Assembly: GCA_905221605.1 (NCBI GenBank)
Contig: CAJNDS010001447.1
Span: 339,001-403,000, forward strand
From: Symbiodinium natans
Lineage: Eukaryota; Sar; Dinophyceae; Suessiales; Symbiodiniaceae
Direction of reading: 5' to 3'
Length of the DNA: 64,000 bases
Shown: positions 49,901-61,384 of the stretch, in pieces
Layout of the letters: each line of letters opens with the position of its first letter
Position numbering within the stretch: the stretch's first letter is position 1
The notes under the pieces: generated by a model
What the model was told of the DNA's origin: nothing
The model's database searches: none
Seen by the model: only the letters and a program-made list of their open reading frames with translations
Made by a program: the position numbers and the translations under genes

Positions 49901-51499
49901 GCGAGGAAGGTCTGGTCATTCCCTCGGAAGCGCCAGACAAGGACCACTCTGGCTTTGTCGTTCGCGCTGCCGCAAGCAAAAGCGCAGCTAGCCGAAGTGC
50001 AGCTGTAGCGTCAGCGGCGCCAATGCCTATTCCGATGGAAATGGAAGGCGGAGATCGTAAGTTTTACCTTGGTCAGTACAAGGGGAAGACTTACAACGAG
50101 ATTGCCCGGCTTCCAGCTGTTGTTCAATGGGCACAGGTTCAGGTGAACCCTAGTCGCCAACTCCAAGACTTTTTAGCCTGGTTCAATCGCTACTATGTGA
50201 TCGAGGGCGACGAGGTTGTCACCCGAGCCAGCATAGGTATCCCTGAAGGAACCTATGTACCGCGTGTCAAGAACAAGGGCGGAAAGAAGGTACCGCCGAA
50301 CCCACCATTGGAGCCTTGCGTCCAAGGATGCAAGGATTTTACGCACGCAGGATCTACCATGAACTGGCTGCGCAGTACCTGTAGAGACTGCGGAAAGGTC
50401 ACGCGAGAACCCAGAGAGGTCTCATACACCAACGACCCAGAGACATGCCCGCACGAGATCATTGATCGACGTGGCTCGTCGCGATCAGTGTCTCGCACGT
50501 TTTGCAAACAATGCGGAACGTTTATAGATGAGGTTCCGGCTGACTTCCAGCGCCGACGTCGAGATGCGGCAAATCGTATGCTCAATGCCACTGTAGACTC
50601 TTTATCTGTGATGCATAACACACAGATTGCCGGTGAGTCAAGGGACCTTGAGCACGACGATGTGGAACTCATCATGGGTGTCTTCAATGACTCTGTGACC
50701 ACCATGATAGAGATGGGGATGCGCGTCACCCCGTCTGTTTTACACAGTCGCCTTAGCGAGGCAATCGTTGATGCCTTAGAGCCCACTGGTGACAGTCCGG
50801 ATTCCTGGTCCCGCGTTGGCCATGTTGGAATCATAGACCCAACGGACCTTACAAAGGAAGAAAGAGTTCTTTCTAGATGGGAGAGACTGGTTAAAGGTGT
50901 TAATTGGCAGGATCATTGTGTAGCCTGGGAGGATGCTTTCCTTATGGGTCATGACCGATTAGGTATAGCCATTCTTGAAGCACAATGGGCTGACCCAGCA
51001 CCTGCACCGTCCACAGGCATCAACCTGAGCCTGACGTTGGACGACCTTGAGCAGGCTCGTCCTGAGTCACCGCAAGTTCCGGATCCTGTAGGGCCGGAGC
51101 AAGGTTGGACCCGTTTAGGCCAATTGCCCGAGATAGACCCCGACGAGGCTATCGATGATTCCCTAGCATTTCCTGATTACGACCCCTACGATCCTTATCT
51201 CGAGTGCACCCCGACCCGTAGGGCGGCCTTAACCGAGATTTGGAGTAGCGAGAGTTCGGTTTCCTCAAGGGATAGCAAGCCAGATCCCGAACCCTCCTCA
51301 AGTAGTGGTTTAGTTCCTGTCCTGCCCACAGAGGAACAGCAACCACGAGCTCGAGGTGGATACCCGAGCGACGCTGTGACGGCGAGTTTGCAGAGGAGCC
51401 ACGCGAATCTGGGTGGTAAAGGGTCTAGTGGTCCTAGGCATGCCCACGCAGCCTCCACTGACATCGTTCATCTAGACAATTTACCCATGGTTGACCTCT

Positions 51500-51990
51500 G
51501 GAGCCCCGATGAACCTGATGTGTGGGGAGCTTTGGATGAAGGGTGTAATTCCACGTGCCACAGTAGGACCTGGGCTATCCAGACTGAAGCCCGCCTTAAG
51601 GCCTACGGATTCCAATTTCCCTGGCTAGATAGCAACCCTAAGAGTTTTTCGGGTCTAGGTGCCACCTCCAGGACCCTGGGTAAGCGTAAGCTGCCTTTCT
51701 GTCTTGAGCTGGGAGATCAAGGTAGGACCCTGGCGGGCGTGCTGGACTCCCATGAGGTAGACACCGATGCCCACAATCCTCTTTTGATAAGCCTGTTTGC
51801 TCAGAGCACTTTAGGCCTGGTTAAGGACATGCGCTCCTGTTGCTGCTGGCTTACTGATTCAGACGGGGAGAAGCACGAGCTTCGTCTTGCTCGGTGCAAG
51901 GATACAGGTTTACTACTAGTCAACCTGTCATCATTTACCCTTAGAGGAAATGAGTTCCCGAAGTGTGTAAGAGAATGCAAACTTCAACCT
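51500..51990 (+). mobile_element. Protease-like region of the copia element
   Basis: ALDEGCNSTCHSRTW occupies the place of the aspartic-protease active-site loop, followed by a FSGLGA flap-like segment and LLISLFAQSTLGLVKDMR. The assignment rests on position and resemblance to other dinoflagellate elements. Confidence 0.6.
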
Positions 51991-52204
51991 TCACAGACTT
52001 CACAGACTCCACAGCGTAAGTCGCCCCCTGAGCTTGTTGGTAGTTGTGACGGGTTGGACCCATCGGGCCATCCTGCTTGCACTGGGTTGGACCTTTCGGG
52101 CCAATCCAAAGCCATGGCAGTGCCACGGGAGGTCGACTACCACGAGTACTTGGAAAGTGGAATGCTCTGGGACCAAGTTCGGCCCAAAACGTTCACAACT
52201 CCAC

Positions 52205-52690
52205 CGCCGATAGTCATCTTGTCCTGCGGGATCAAGTACTACATGAACAAGGAAGACGGCTGGTGGGGGAAAAAGGCGAGGGATCCGATCCATTGGGCGG
52301 ATCGAGTACCTCAGGTGTTCCGGGATGGTTACACGCTGATCGTCCAGGACCTCAGGGATCTAAGCGACCCTGCAAATGGTGCTTGGAATGACCACATCGG
52401 TAGGCACCCAGAAATCATCAAGGGCCTGGTCAACGCCGAGGCAGGACAACGCTTGCTGCGAAAAAACCTGGTGGATCTGTTAGACCACTACAAACGCGGC
52501 GAAAAAGTTGCGTTGGTAGCATTTTGCACCAGCAATCGGCACAGGTCAGTTGCCTTTGGCACGACCCTAGCGGCGTGTCTTTTGGCAAAAGGGATCGAGG
52601 ACCATCTTCTCGTTCACCTGAACGCCATCACTAGTTGGAAAGGCATGGTGTGTGGAGGTGGATGCAGCGACTGCGGTGAGTTCTCCAAGC
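52205..52690 (+). mobile_element. RapZ-C-like extra domain in the copia element
   Basis: VQDLRDLSDP, LLRKNLVDLLDHYKRGEK and VAFCTSNRHRSVAFGT follow the order of the C-terminal domain of RapZ-family proteins (DxRxLxNP, then IGCTGGxHRSV). A Cys-rich CGGGCSDC segment follows. In bacteria the domain binds RNA and partner enzymes. Its role here is unknown. Confidence 0.6.
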
Positions 52691-53229
52691 CTGGTCTGGT
52701 GAACCTCGGAAAGCATGCCAACTCCCTCTTGGATGCGCTCGAGGGCTTCGACGAGGCGAATCGTCACCAGAACCGTGGGCGCAGTGCGCCACCAGCAGGC
52801 CGAGCAGATGCCGGCCAACGTGGAGGGGCAACCGGTTCGGTGCCTCCTGTTAGGGCAAAGGCCCCCAGTGCCTTGCATCCAGGTGTCTGGGTAAGTGGGT
52901 CTTTGCCGGTGCCAATGCAAGGTGGACCTATTTGGCCACCGAGCAACAAGCCAGCACCACCGCCGCCGCCGGCGGCACCAAGGCAACCGCCGTTGCCGCC
53001 GCCGTCGAAATCTCCGACAGTTCCATCGCCACCATCACCGCCGGCGATGGCTCTCACGCCAGAGGTTCGGAAGAGAGCTCAAGGGTGTCGGCAAGGTTGG
53101 ACTACGCGCCAGTGGTTGGTACAGCGACGACGGAGACGACCGCTACGGCGTCTTCCAGCAAGGCATCCACTACCAGCAAGGCTCCCGCAGTATCTGCCAC
53201 GTCTATCGTTCCGAAGGCACCGCCTGCAG

Positions 53230-53570
53230 AGATGGAGAATGACGTGGGGTACTGGAGAGAGCGCTGCATCCGGCAGGAAGCAGCAAATGAACACCTCCAA
53301 GTCAGACTGGTTGCTCTTGAAACTGAGCTTCGAGAGGCAAAGAGTTCTGGCGAAAGTTGGCTTTCTCGAGCCATCGCTGCCGAGAAGGAGTTGGAGGTGG
53401 TCAAGCGATACGAACGGAGACCTAGATCCCGTTCTGAGTCGTATGACTCCAAGGACGAGTCTAGGAGCCGATCCAGAGACGATCGATCAAAAGACGATCG
53501 CAGAGGCCGAGAGAGATCGGGATCCATGAGACCTGGTCGAAGTGGCCCCCGCTCTACGTCAGCAGGACCG
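53230..53570 (+). mobile_element. Coiled-coil and Arg/Ser-rich region of the copia element
   Basis: A heptad-rich helix (WRERCIRQEAANEHLQVRLV onward) is followed by RSRSESYDSKDESRSRSRDD-type sequence, like SR-protein tails or RNA-binding linkers. Such regions are not standard copia parts. Confidence 0.6.
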
Positions 53571-55399
53571 AGCATCAAGGAGGAGCCCGACGAGGAGGAG
53601 CGTGAGGCCAGAGAGTTGGAGACACCTGCGTCAACGCCAGGTCATACCCCTAGGGATGGCGAGGCGTCCGTCGAGCCTGGCGCCGGCGGAGGGTCTACGC
53701 AGACGCCGGTGGAGCCACTCCCCGTGGTAGATGGTATGGAAGGACCCTTGGACCACAATAGGCCATGGGCAGCCAACCTTAGCTTCCCCGATCTTACAAA
53801 GGTCGCGTCCATCCTTAGGAGGACGAAACCGGCGAGGTACAACAGTAACGGGTGGATCGGTCCGGCCACCAAAGAGCAAGGGATGCAATGCACCCTGAAG
53901 CACAACATCCGTTTCTGGGTGGCTCACAAAGACCACTCGTTTGTGCACCGGTGGGACAACGCCTTAGACGACTTCACCAAAAGCGTCTTCCTGTTCCGCG
54001 GTGCGGAGCGCACGTTTTCCATAATCCAGAGGGATGTGGACATGCGCGCGGCGCTCACCATCGATGCCGCAGAACTGGGGGACGGCGACAGCTTCATCAT
54101 TTTGGCCCGAAGTCAGAAGCAGAGGGCGGCCGACCACACCGGCGGCTTACCTCGGGTCTCGACCTATAGAGGCGAGGCCAGGCCATATGGGCAAAGTTTG
54201 CGTCGTCCCAGCGCCAGTGCCGAAGGCAGGCGCACGTACAATCCAAACTATCGACCCGGAACGGGCGATAAAGGATACTACTCACGTCAGCACAGTCGTG
54301 GCCACAGTAGGGATCCTAGCCGAGACCCTAGAAACAGAGACGTGCGACCGCGCCGAGGGTACATGGACTGTCCGCTGCAGGGTTCCCAACTTCCAGTTGT
54401 GGAGAGTTTAGATAGTGAAGAGCCAAGTGCCCACATTGCCCGTAAACCACCTACGCCTCCTCCTGCACCAGACCGTAGAAAGCGAACTAGGTCGGTTTCC
54501 TCGGACTCCTCTGCCTCTTCAGGGAGTTCGGGGTCGGGTGTCAGTATTCCCACTGGAGCCAAGTACTTCACCCCAGCATGCAACCTTGCAGTCCTGTCCA
54601 AGGCCCGTAGGAGAACCGTGCACCAAGGTCTCCAAGCCCTTAGGGACCATGATAAGGCCTTAAGATATCTTTGCAACACCGTGTCCGAACCCGTGAAGGG
54701 ACCTGCTCACACACTAGTAATTACCTCGAAGCCTCGTGCCTTTCAGGAGTCCGGCATCCGTGTCATCGACGTCGGATTGGACGCGATGAAGCCGTGGGAG
54801 GCCGAAAGGATTCGTAGGACCCTTCAAGAGGTTAGCCCCAGTTTAGTGGTTGTAGCTATTGAGTACCAGGAACCGGGACTCAATCATAGTGAAGTTGTGG
54901 ACGAGGTCATAGCCCACTGTGAGTGTTCAGGGTGAGACTACCTGATAGCTGACGTTGCCGACACTGAACGTTGGGGGTATTTCTCTGTTCCCATGTACCC
55001 AGACATAGGACATGGTGATGTGAGCTATGTGTCCAATAATTCGGAAATAGCAGATGCATTTGAGGGATGGACCGGTGAAGGCTATCCAACCATGGGACCC
55101 AGGAGTTTTTGGGATTTGTTTTCTAGTGACTTTTTGGGTTGGTTGATCAATTATGCCAATGACCATGCTGCAATTTCACTTGTGGCAACATCGTACCCAG
55201 TATGGGACGATGGCGAGATTGATGATAGCGAGTTTCCAACCTTCGATTCCGTTGAAAACGAAGATGATGTAGCAAGAATGGACCCAGGAGAAGAGGCCAT
55301 TCAAGAGGACCTTGAACTAGACGAAGTTCAGGTGCCAGGTTTGCCTAAAGGCGAGGCCGAACGCCGAGCCGGCTGGAGGAAGTTACCCCAGCGCGTGAG

Positions 55400-56450
55400 A
55401 GTTGCCATCAGGCGTTTGCATCGACAATTCGGGCATGCGCCGAGAAAGGTACTCTTAAACCTTCTCAGAGCAGCGAAGGTCGACCCGCAGTATCTAGATG
55501 GACTGCGTTTGTTGCGCTGCAATGAGTGCGAGGAGAACGCGCCAAGACGTAGCGCGCACAGCACGTCGTTGCCCGAAAAGTACGTTTTCAATCACACTCT
55601 CGGTATTGACCTTCTAGAAGTCACAGACGCTACAGGAACCAAGTTTCAGGTCCTAAACATGATCTGTTTAGGGACATGTTTCCAATTAGCCGAAATTGTT
55701 CGACAAGGTCCCGGTCAAGCGTCAAGCGCAAAGTGCCTCGAGGCCATACAGAGGAGGTGGATCACTTGGGCTGGTCACCCCAAAGCACTAAAATGTGATC
55801 GCGGATTGCACAACCGCGGCGTCCTAGCAAGGTACATGGCCGCGCACGGAGTGGATGTTACACACGCGCCGCTCGAAACACCCGAAGCCATAGGCCGAGT
55901 GGAGAGACACGGCGGGATCATCAAAGGAATGGCCCGCAAGGTCATCAGCCAAACTCAACCGCGGGGTTGGTTGGAAATGCAGCAAGTACTTGATGAGACT
56001 TGCCTGACAAAGAACAGCCTACTCAGACAGGGAGGCTACTCGCCAGCTCAATGGGTGCTGGGTCGAGCGCCGCGTGAACTACCATCTATCCTTAGTGAGG
56101 ATGGGCACGCAGATCTAGGAGCCATTCAGGACTCTCTCGATCCCGAGTCCGTTTTCGCGCTCCAACACATGGTTCGTGCTGAGGCGAAGAAAGCATTCGT
56201 CCAGCTGGACACCTCTAAACGAGTTCAGCGCGCTCTTTTGCGCAACGCGAGAGCGATTCCTGGAGATTACCAGGTGGGCGACGTAGTAACCTTTAGGCGC
56301 ACCAAGGCTGGGAAGACATCGTGGTCTCCTGCGTCTAGGGTTATTGGTTTTGAAGGGCGTAGCAAGGAATCGGTTTGGTTGCTTTGCGAAAACATTCCAG
56401 TTTTGGCGTCTGCGCAAAACCTGCGACCAGCAACGGACGCAGAGGCTTTG
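55400..56450 (+). mobile_element. Integrase region of the copia element
   Basis: The zinc-binding HHCC motif is seen as HRQFGH...CNEC. The catalytic core has the three acidic positions in IDLLEV, KCDRGLHNRG and AIGRVERHGG. A C-terminal domain follows to about 56.45 kb. Confidence 0.88.
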
Positions 56451-57029
56451 GCCTTTGATATCCTTCATGGGAATGCAATTATCCCTGAGGAAATTGTTAA
56501 GGATCAACAAGGGTTCGACGACTATCGTGAACCAGCACCAACCGGGGATCACGATCCAGCGCCAGATGTGACACTTGAAGAGGGCCCCAGTGATGGACCC
56601 ATGCCATCTATCCTAGAGGAAGACGAGGAGCACCCGCGCTCTAGATCACCACCTGGGGTTAGGAACCGAGGTCCCAATAGTTCGAATGGACCAAGGATCA
56701 GAGGATCTAGTGGTTTAGGAACCTCTCAGAGTTCTAGGTCTCGTCGGCTTAGCATCGCCGAGCCTGAGCAAGAGAGGACTCCAGGTGGAAGTCGGAGGCC
56801 GTCGTATGATGTACAGGACGATTTGCCTGAGCAGCTGCGGCAGCACTTCCAGCGCGTAAGGGATGCGGAAGCGACGCCACCTAGAATTGTCAGCGACCAA
56901 AACACGGCGCTGAGTGCGACTCAAGCCCGACCGCGGGCTAAGTTCATAGCCTTTATGGCGAATCGCGCGGCAAACATTTCAAAGGAAGAAGCCAAGTCCC
57001 TTCCAGGCAGCCTCAACTACTATGACTGT

Positions 57030-57780
57030 TCACCCGCTGTCCAGCGCAAGATCGATGAATCTAGAAAGAAGGAATGGATGAAGTATGAATCATTCCAAGC
57101 GGCGATTCCAGTAACCGGTAAGATCCTAAAGGACTTATTGGATGAGGGACATGTTCCATTGCCCTCTAAGTGGGTTGACACTGTCAAAAACATCCACGAA
57201 CAGCACCTGGAATCATTCGATCCAGAATTCAAGTCCCGCATGGTTGCTTGTGGCAACTTTGAAGGCGAGTGTGGAGTGAGGACCGATTCGCCCACATCGG
57301 ATATTGAAACCCACGCCATGGTGTGCGCATTCGCAGCGTCAGAAGGAGTACCTGTGCAGGGCTCCGATATCAAAAATGCCTACTTCCAGGCTCTCCCAAT
57401 AGATCGCATAGTGCTGATGCGACAACCCCGAGGGGGACTCCCGGGCGTAGACCCGGAAGCGATGTTGTTAGTTCGCGTTCCTGTCTATGGACTCCAAGAC
57501 AGTGGGAGAGGGTTTTGGAAGCGCGTAGACAAAGACGCAAAAGACGTAGGTCTTAATGCGTCGCGCATTTTTCCCGCGTTTTACTACCACACCACGGGTA
57601 GTAAAGTAGATCTCTTACTTACCACTCATGTCGACGATTTTCTTTGGGCATCAACCCCCACTGGTGATGAAATCATGAATCGACTCTTAGAAAGGTTCGA
57701 AATCGGCAGAAAGGAGATCAAGAGACTCCGATTTTGCGGGAAGCAATTTGACCAATCCGGCAAGGACATAGTTATCGACG
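57030..57780 (+). mobile_element. Reverse transcriptase region of the copia element
   Basis: Copia-type motifs in order: KSRMVACGNFE, VQGSDIKNAYFQA (first catalytic Asp), YGLQDSGRGFW and the HVDDF box (57627-57641). Confidence 0.93.
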
Positions 57781-58059
57781 TTAGCGATAACACACGCCGT
57801 ACTACGTATATCGACATAGCGAAGGGCCGACAATCTTCGGACCCGATCACGCAAGGTGAAGAACGTCAACTGCGTAGCGTAGTGGGTAGTCTGAGCTGGA
57901 TAGCCAGACAAGGCAGGCCGGATATCCTGTACAAAGTTTCGTATTTGCAGTCCAAGGTTAAGGGAGCCACCGTAGCTATCCTTAAGGAGGCTAACAAATG
58001 TCTTGAAATTGCTCTTGCAGGAAAAGATTTCTGCATCCGGTACAAAAATGGTCCTTTCG

Positions 58060-58650
58060 ACTTTATGGATCTGGGAGTTTTAACCGCCTCAGATGCCAGT
58101 TTTGCCGGGGAGCCAGGTTTACGATCCCAGCAGGGACGTATTCACTTCCTAGTTCCAAGGAAGCAATTGACCACGCCAGGCAATTGCGTATTCGATGTTG
58201 CCTTGATCAGCTTTGGATCAACGACAATCAAGAGAGTATGCAGAGCAACTCTCCAAGCCGAGACGTACGCGCTACAGAGTGCGCAAGAGTCAGGTGACCG
58301 AATTCGAGCTCTGTTGGCCGAATTGTATGGACAAGGCAGTCCAGGAGCTGATTGGTACGACCGATCCAGAAGGACGGTTCCGCACATGATGCTCACAGAC
58401 TGTCGTAGTCTGTCTGAGCACCTCAACGTGGAGGTCCCTTCACGTGTCCAAGACAAACGTCTCCAAATAGAACTGAACGCGTTGCGTCAGGCGTTGTTCG
58501 AAGACGATGGCACCCGCAGTACCGAGGTCTTTCCCGGTGCAGGTGACCAAGTTGTGTGGACCTCTACGGCCACCATGATCGCTGATTGCTTGACGAAGAG
58601 TATGCGCCCCGACTTCCTCATCAAGGTATTGACAGCCTGTCAGTATCAAA
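58060..58650 (+). mobile_element. RNase H region of the copia element
   Basis: TASDASFAGE, LQAETYALQSAQE, LTDCRSLSEHLN and ADCLTKSM supply the four acidic positions of copia RNase H. Confidence 0.92.
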
Positions 58651-58791
58651 TCGAGAGGCAGTCGGAGAAGCAACTAGGATGATCTACACGACCCTCAGGG
58701 TGTGTGTGTCAGTCATGCGACTCCTAAGCAGCGCATGCACGTTTCGTGCGATCGAGTCAAGACGCACAGCGGTTTTCCGCTCATTCATGCC

Positions 58792-58804
58792 AGAGAGAAG
58801 GTTG
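58792..58804 (+). promoter_or_regulatory. Polypurine tract of the copia element
   Basis: AGAGAGAAGG lies two to three bases before the 3' LTR, the usual site for plus-strand priming. Confidence 0.7.
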
Positions 58805-58963
58805 AGTCTCAATCTCACCTATGTATAGCCTGGACATGAATGAGAGTGTATTGATGGCATAGATGTTGACTGTATTTTATCCGCTACATTTGGCTTACAG
58901 AGCGCTCTTGAGCATACCTGTCTATGCAGTGAGAAAAGGTGAAAGCCGCCAGCTTTTCCCAAA
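58805..58963 (+). repeat. 3' LTR (159 bp)
   Basis: Identical to the 5' LTR over its full length and followed at once by TTTAGGG. Confidence 0.93.
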
Positions 58964-59090
58964 TTTAGGGTTAGGGTTTAGGGTTTAGGGTTTAGGGTTT
59001 AGGGTTTAGGGTTTAGGGTTTAGGGTTTAGGGTTTAGGGTTTAGGGTTTAGGGTTTAGGGTTTAGGGTTTAGGGTTTAGGGTTTAGGGTT
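58964..59090 (+). repeat. TTTAGGG array, right flank of the copia element
   Basis: About eighteen units in the same orientation as the left flank, consistent with one array split by the insertion. Confidence 0.95.
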
Positions 59091-59248
59091 TTCCCTGAGC
59101 CCCAACCCCTAAGCCCCCATGAACCCAACAAAGCACTGCTTTGCAAATTGAGGGCTGTGGAGCTCTACCACATCATCCTTCCGGACAGTGGGGGACAGCG
59201 CTTTGCCCAGCATCTCCACAGCGAGGGTCGCGGATTTCAGTTTTCGTG
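59091..59248 (+). CDS. Exon-like island between opposite arrays
   Basis: LRAVELYHIILPDSGGQRFA followed by QHLHSEGRGFQFS is open on the plus strand. It lies between TTTAGGG on the left and CCCTAAA on the right (inward-facing). Family unknown. Confidence 0.25.
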
Positions 59249-59545
59249 TAGCCCTAAACCCTAAACCCTAAACCCTAAACCCTAAACCCTAAACCCTAAA
59301 CCCTGGGGGGGGGTTCGGGCGGAGGGGAGGGCGGAAGTTTCGGTAGAGCCGGGCGGTTGAGGTTGAGGTGTATTGTGTCATTTTAGGCTTGGGCTTTTAG
59401 AGGTTTAGGGTGTTTTGAATTCTAGCTGGTTTCGCCAAACCCTAAACCCTAAACCCCAAACCCCAAACCCTAAACCCTAAACCCTAAACCCTGAACCCTG
59501 AACCCTGAACCCTGAACCCTAAACTTTAGGGTTTCGGGTTCAGGG
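59249..59545. repeat. CCCTAAA arrays with CCCTGAA variants
   Basis: Eight units at 59252-59305, G-rich GGAGGGGAGGG stretch, then CCCTAAA/CCCCAAA/CCCTGAA units at 59438-59522 meeting TTTAGGG. Confidence 0.85.
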
Positions 59546-59708
59546 TTTAGGGCCTTAAACCCCAGTTTTCGCCCCCCCCCGCCCCCCCCCCCCCTCCTGT
59601 GTCGTAGTCCGCTGCTCCATGGTGCTGCGCGGGGGTTTATAGGCGTTTAGGGTTTCTAGGGTTGAGGGTTCTTAGGGTTTAGGGTTTACGTAGGCCTCTA
59701 GGGTGCAG

Positions 59709-59807
59709 GCTGAGGTTAGAGTGTACACGGCACTGGCCAGGGTCCACTCTGACAAGCTTCGTACCGAGAAGGGCCCGATGCCAGGGGAGCCGGCGTTCAA
59801 GAAGTGA
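59709..59807 (+). CDS. Terminal exon, copy 1, unknown protein
   Basis: After GGTGCAG the frame reads AEVRVYTALARVHSDKLRTE then KGPMPGEPAFKK and TGA, 33 codons in register. The same C-terminus is encoded again at 60131-60202, which supports real coding sequence. The upstream exon is not identified. Confidence 0.5.
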   Translation, partial: AEVRVYTALARVHSDKLRTEKGPMPGEPAFKK

Positions 59808-60130
59808 CCCTCCTGAGTCACGCCAAGCCCACAAGTCCCCTGAACTCTTAGAACTCTGAACCCTGAACCCGAAACCCCTAAACGCTAAACCCTAAACCCT
59901 AAACCCTAAACCCTAAACCCTAAACCCTAAACCCTAAACCCTAAACCCTATAAACCCTAAACCCTAAACCCTAAGAACCCTAAGAACCCTCAAGGCCTAA
60001 GGCCTTAACTCAAACCAAGCCCCCCAAGCCAGAAGGGCCTTGAGCCGTCAGCCCTAAACCACTCCGGGACCGCCAACAACACCCTAAAGCCCCTATGTTT
60101 AGGGTTTATGGTTTAGGGTTTAGGGTTTAG

Positions 60131-60202
60131 GCTGACACGGCACTTGACAAGCTTCGTACCGAGAAGGGCCCGATGCCAGGGGAGCCGGGGTTGAAGAAGT
60201 GA
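60131..60202 (+). CDS. Terminal exon, copy 2
   Basis: Begins right after TTTAG of a TTTAGGG array (TTTAG|GCTGAC), reads ADTALDKLRTEKGPMPGEPG then LKK and TGA. It is shorter than copy 1 by an in-frame internal stretch. The telomere unit provides its AG|G acceptor. Confidence 0.5.
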   Translation, partial: ADTALDKLRTEKGPMPGEPGLKK

Positions 60203-60499
60203 CCCTCCTGAGTCACGCCAAGCCCTCAAGTCCCCTAAACTCTTTGCTCTGAACCCTGAACCCGAAACCCCTAAACCCTAAACCCTAAACCCTAAACCCT
60301 AAACCCTAAACCCTAAACCCTAAACCCTATACCCTATAAACCCTAAACCCTAAGAACCCTAAGAACCCTCAAGGCCTAAGGCCTTAACTCAAACCAAGCC
60401 CCCCAAGCCAGAAGGGCCCTGAGCCCTCAGCTCTAAACCATTCCATCCAGGACCGCCTACAAGACCCTAAGGCCCCTGGCCCGAATCCTTCCCCAAACC

Positions 60500-60840
60500 C
60501 CTCCTCAGACCCCAACCCTAAACCCTAAACCCTAATCCCTAAGAACCCTAAGAATCCTAAGAACCCTAAGAACCCTAAGAACCCTAAGAACCCTAAACCC
60601 TAAACCCTAAGCTCTAAACCCTAAACCCTACACATCCTCGAACTCCCGAGGCTCACGCACCTCATCGGCATCACGGAGCTCGACTCAAGCCGATCCCAAT
60701 ACGGATCCCACTCTGGGTCAGAGGCCAGTCGCCCCAGTAGCTCTTACAGGTTTAGGGTTTCGGCTTTAGGGTTTAGAGTCTAGGGTTTAGGGTATAGGGT
60801 TTAGGGTTTAGGGTTTCGGGTTTAGGGTTTAGGGTAAACT
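60500..60840. repeat. CCCTAAGAA units, CCCTAAA and TTTAGGG arrays
   Basis: Six to seven CCTAAGAAC units at 60538-60595, CCCTAAA to 60630, a unique island, and TTTAGGG/TTTCGGG at 60750-60835. Confidence 0.85.
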
Positions 60841-60989
60841 CCAGAAAGTTGGAACATGGTTTAAGGATGATAAGAGCTGGGATTCCCTGTAGTAATGTGA
60901 ACGTCGCTTGAATAACCCCCGCCCCCCCCAATCTTGGTTTGTCCCCGGGGTTTGGAGGGGTCAAAAAGAAGAGGGGGTGTCAATAATTG

Positions 60990-61215
60990 GAATCTGGGGG
61001 TCTGGGGTCCCCTCGCTGAAATTTAGTATTGGCACCCCTTTATTATTATCATTTTGGAGGCCCGCAATTAAGGCGTACCCTTTCCGGATTTGTGTTCGAG
61101 CCCTAAGGATTTTAGTAAGGAAACCTTGCTCTCAGACCTCTGGTGGCTTCCTGAATTCCAGGATCCGGAAGGCTGAAGTTTTAGGCTTCAGGGATTCTTG
61201 TCTTGAGACTTAGAC
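60990..61215. repeat. Dispersed repeat, copy A
   Basis: TTATTATCATTTTGG, ACCCTTTCCGGATTTGTGTT, CGAGCCC, GGATTTTAGTAAGGAA, CAGACCTCTGGTGG and GGCTGAAG recur in the same order at 63005-63180. The block also resembles the 237-bp repeats at 0.5-0.97 kb. Confidence 0.85.
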
Positions 61216-61384
61216 CAGGACCCGAAGGCTGAAGTCTTAAGCTTAAGGGACTCTTGTCTTGAAAGCCACTTAAACTTGAGGCTTCCTTGGTCCCCCCCCC
61301 CTCGCCGAAATTATCCGCCGACCCCAGCTTTGAGCGGGGGAGGCGCTAGTGAAGACTCCATGGCGTCGGCGTAACCCCGCACCT

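Larger units (their letters stand above)
47993..58963 (+). mobile_element. Ty1/copia LTR retrotransposon, nearly whole, very young
   Basis: About 11.0 kb, bounded by two direct 159-bp LTRs that read identically base for base. Behind the left LTR lies a primer-binding site; before the right LTR lies a purine tract. The parts in order are gag with zinc knuckle, protease-like region, an extra RapZ-C-like domain, a coiled-coil/Arg-Ser-rich region, integrase, reverse transcriptase and RNase H. This is the integrase-before-RT order of Ty1/copia. The coding region lies in a few long open frames and looks almost whole, with at most about two breaks. Some of these may be the frame changes or splicing that such elements use. 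The insertion is in a TTTAGGG array, and TTTAG on both sides may be the target duplication. Identical LTRs imply very recent insertion. Confidence 0.95.
59709..60474 (+). repeat. Tandem duplication, period about 395 bp
   Basis: Copies at about 59709-60098 and 60131-60474 share the terminal exon, 3' flank CCTCCTGAGTCACGCCAAGC, a CCCTAAA array, the AAGAACCCTAAGAACCCTCA segment and CCCCCCAAGCCAGAAGGGCC. Copy 2 lacks a short stretch of the exon, and the array lengths differ. Confidence 0.9.
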
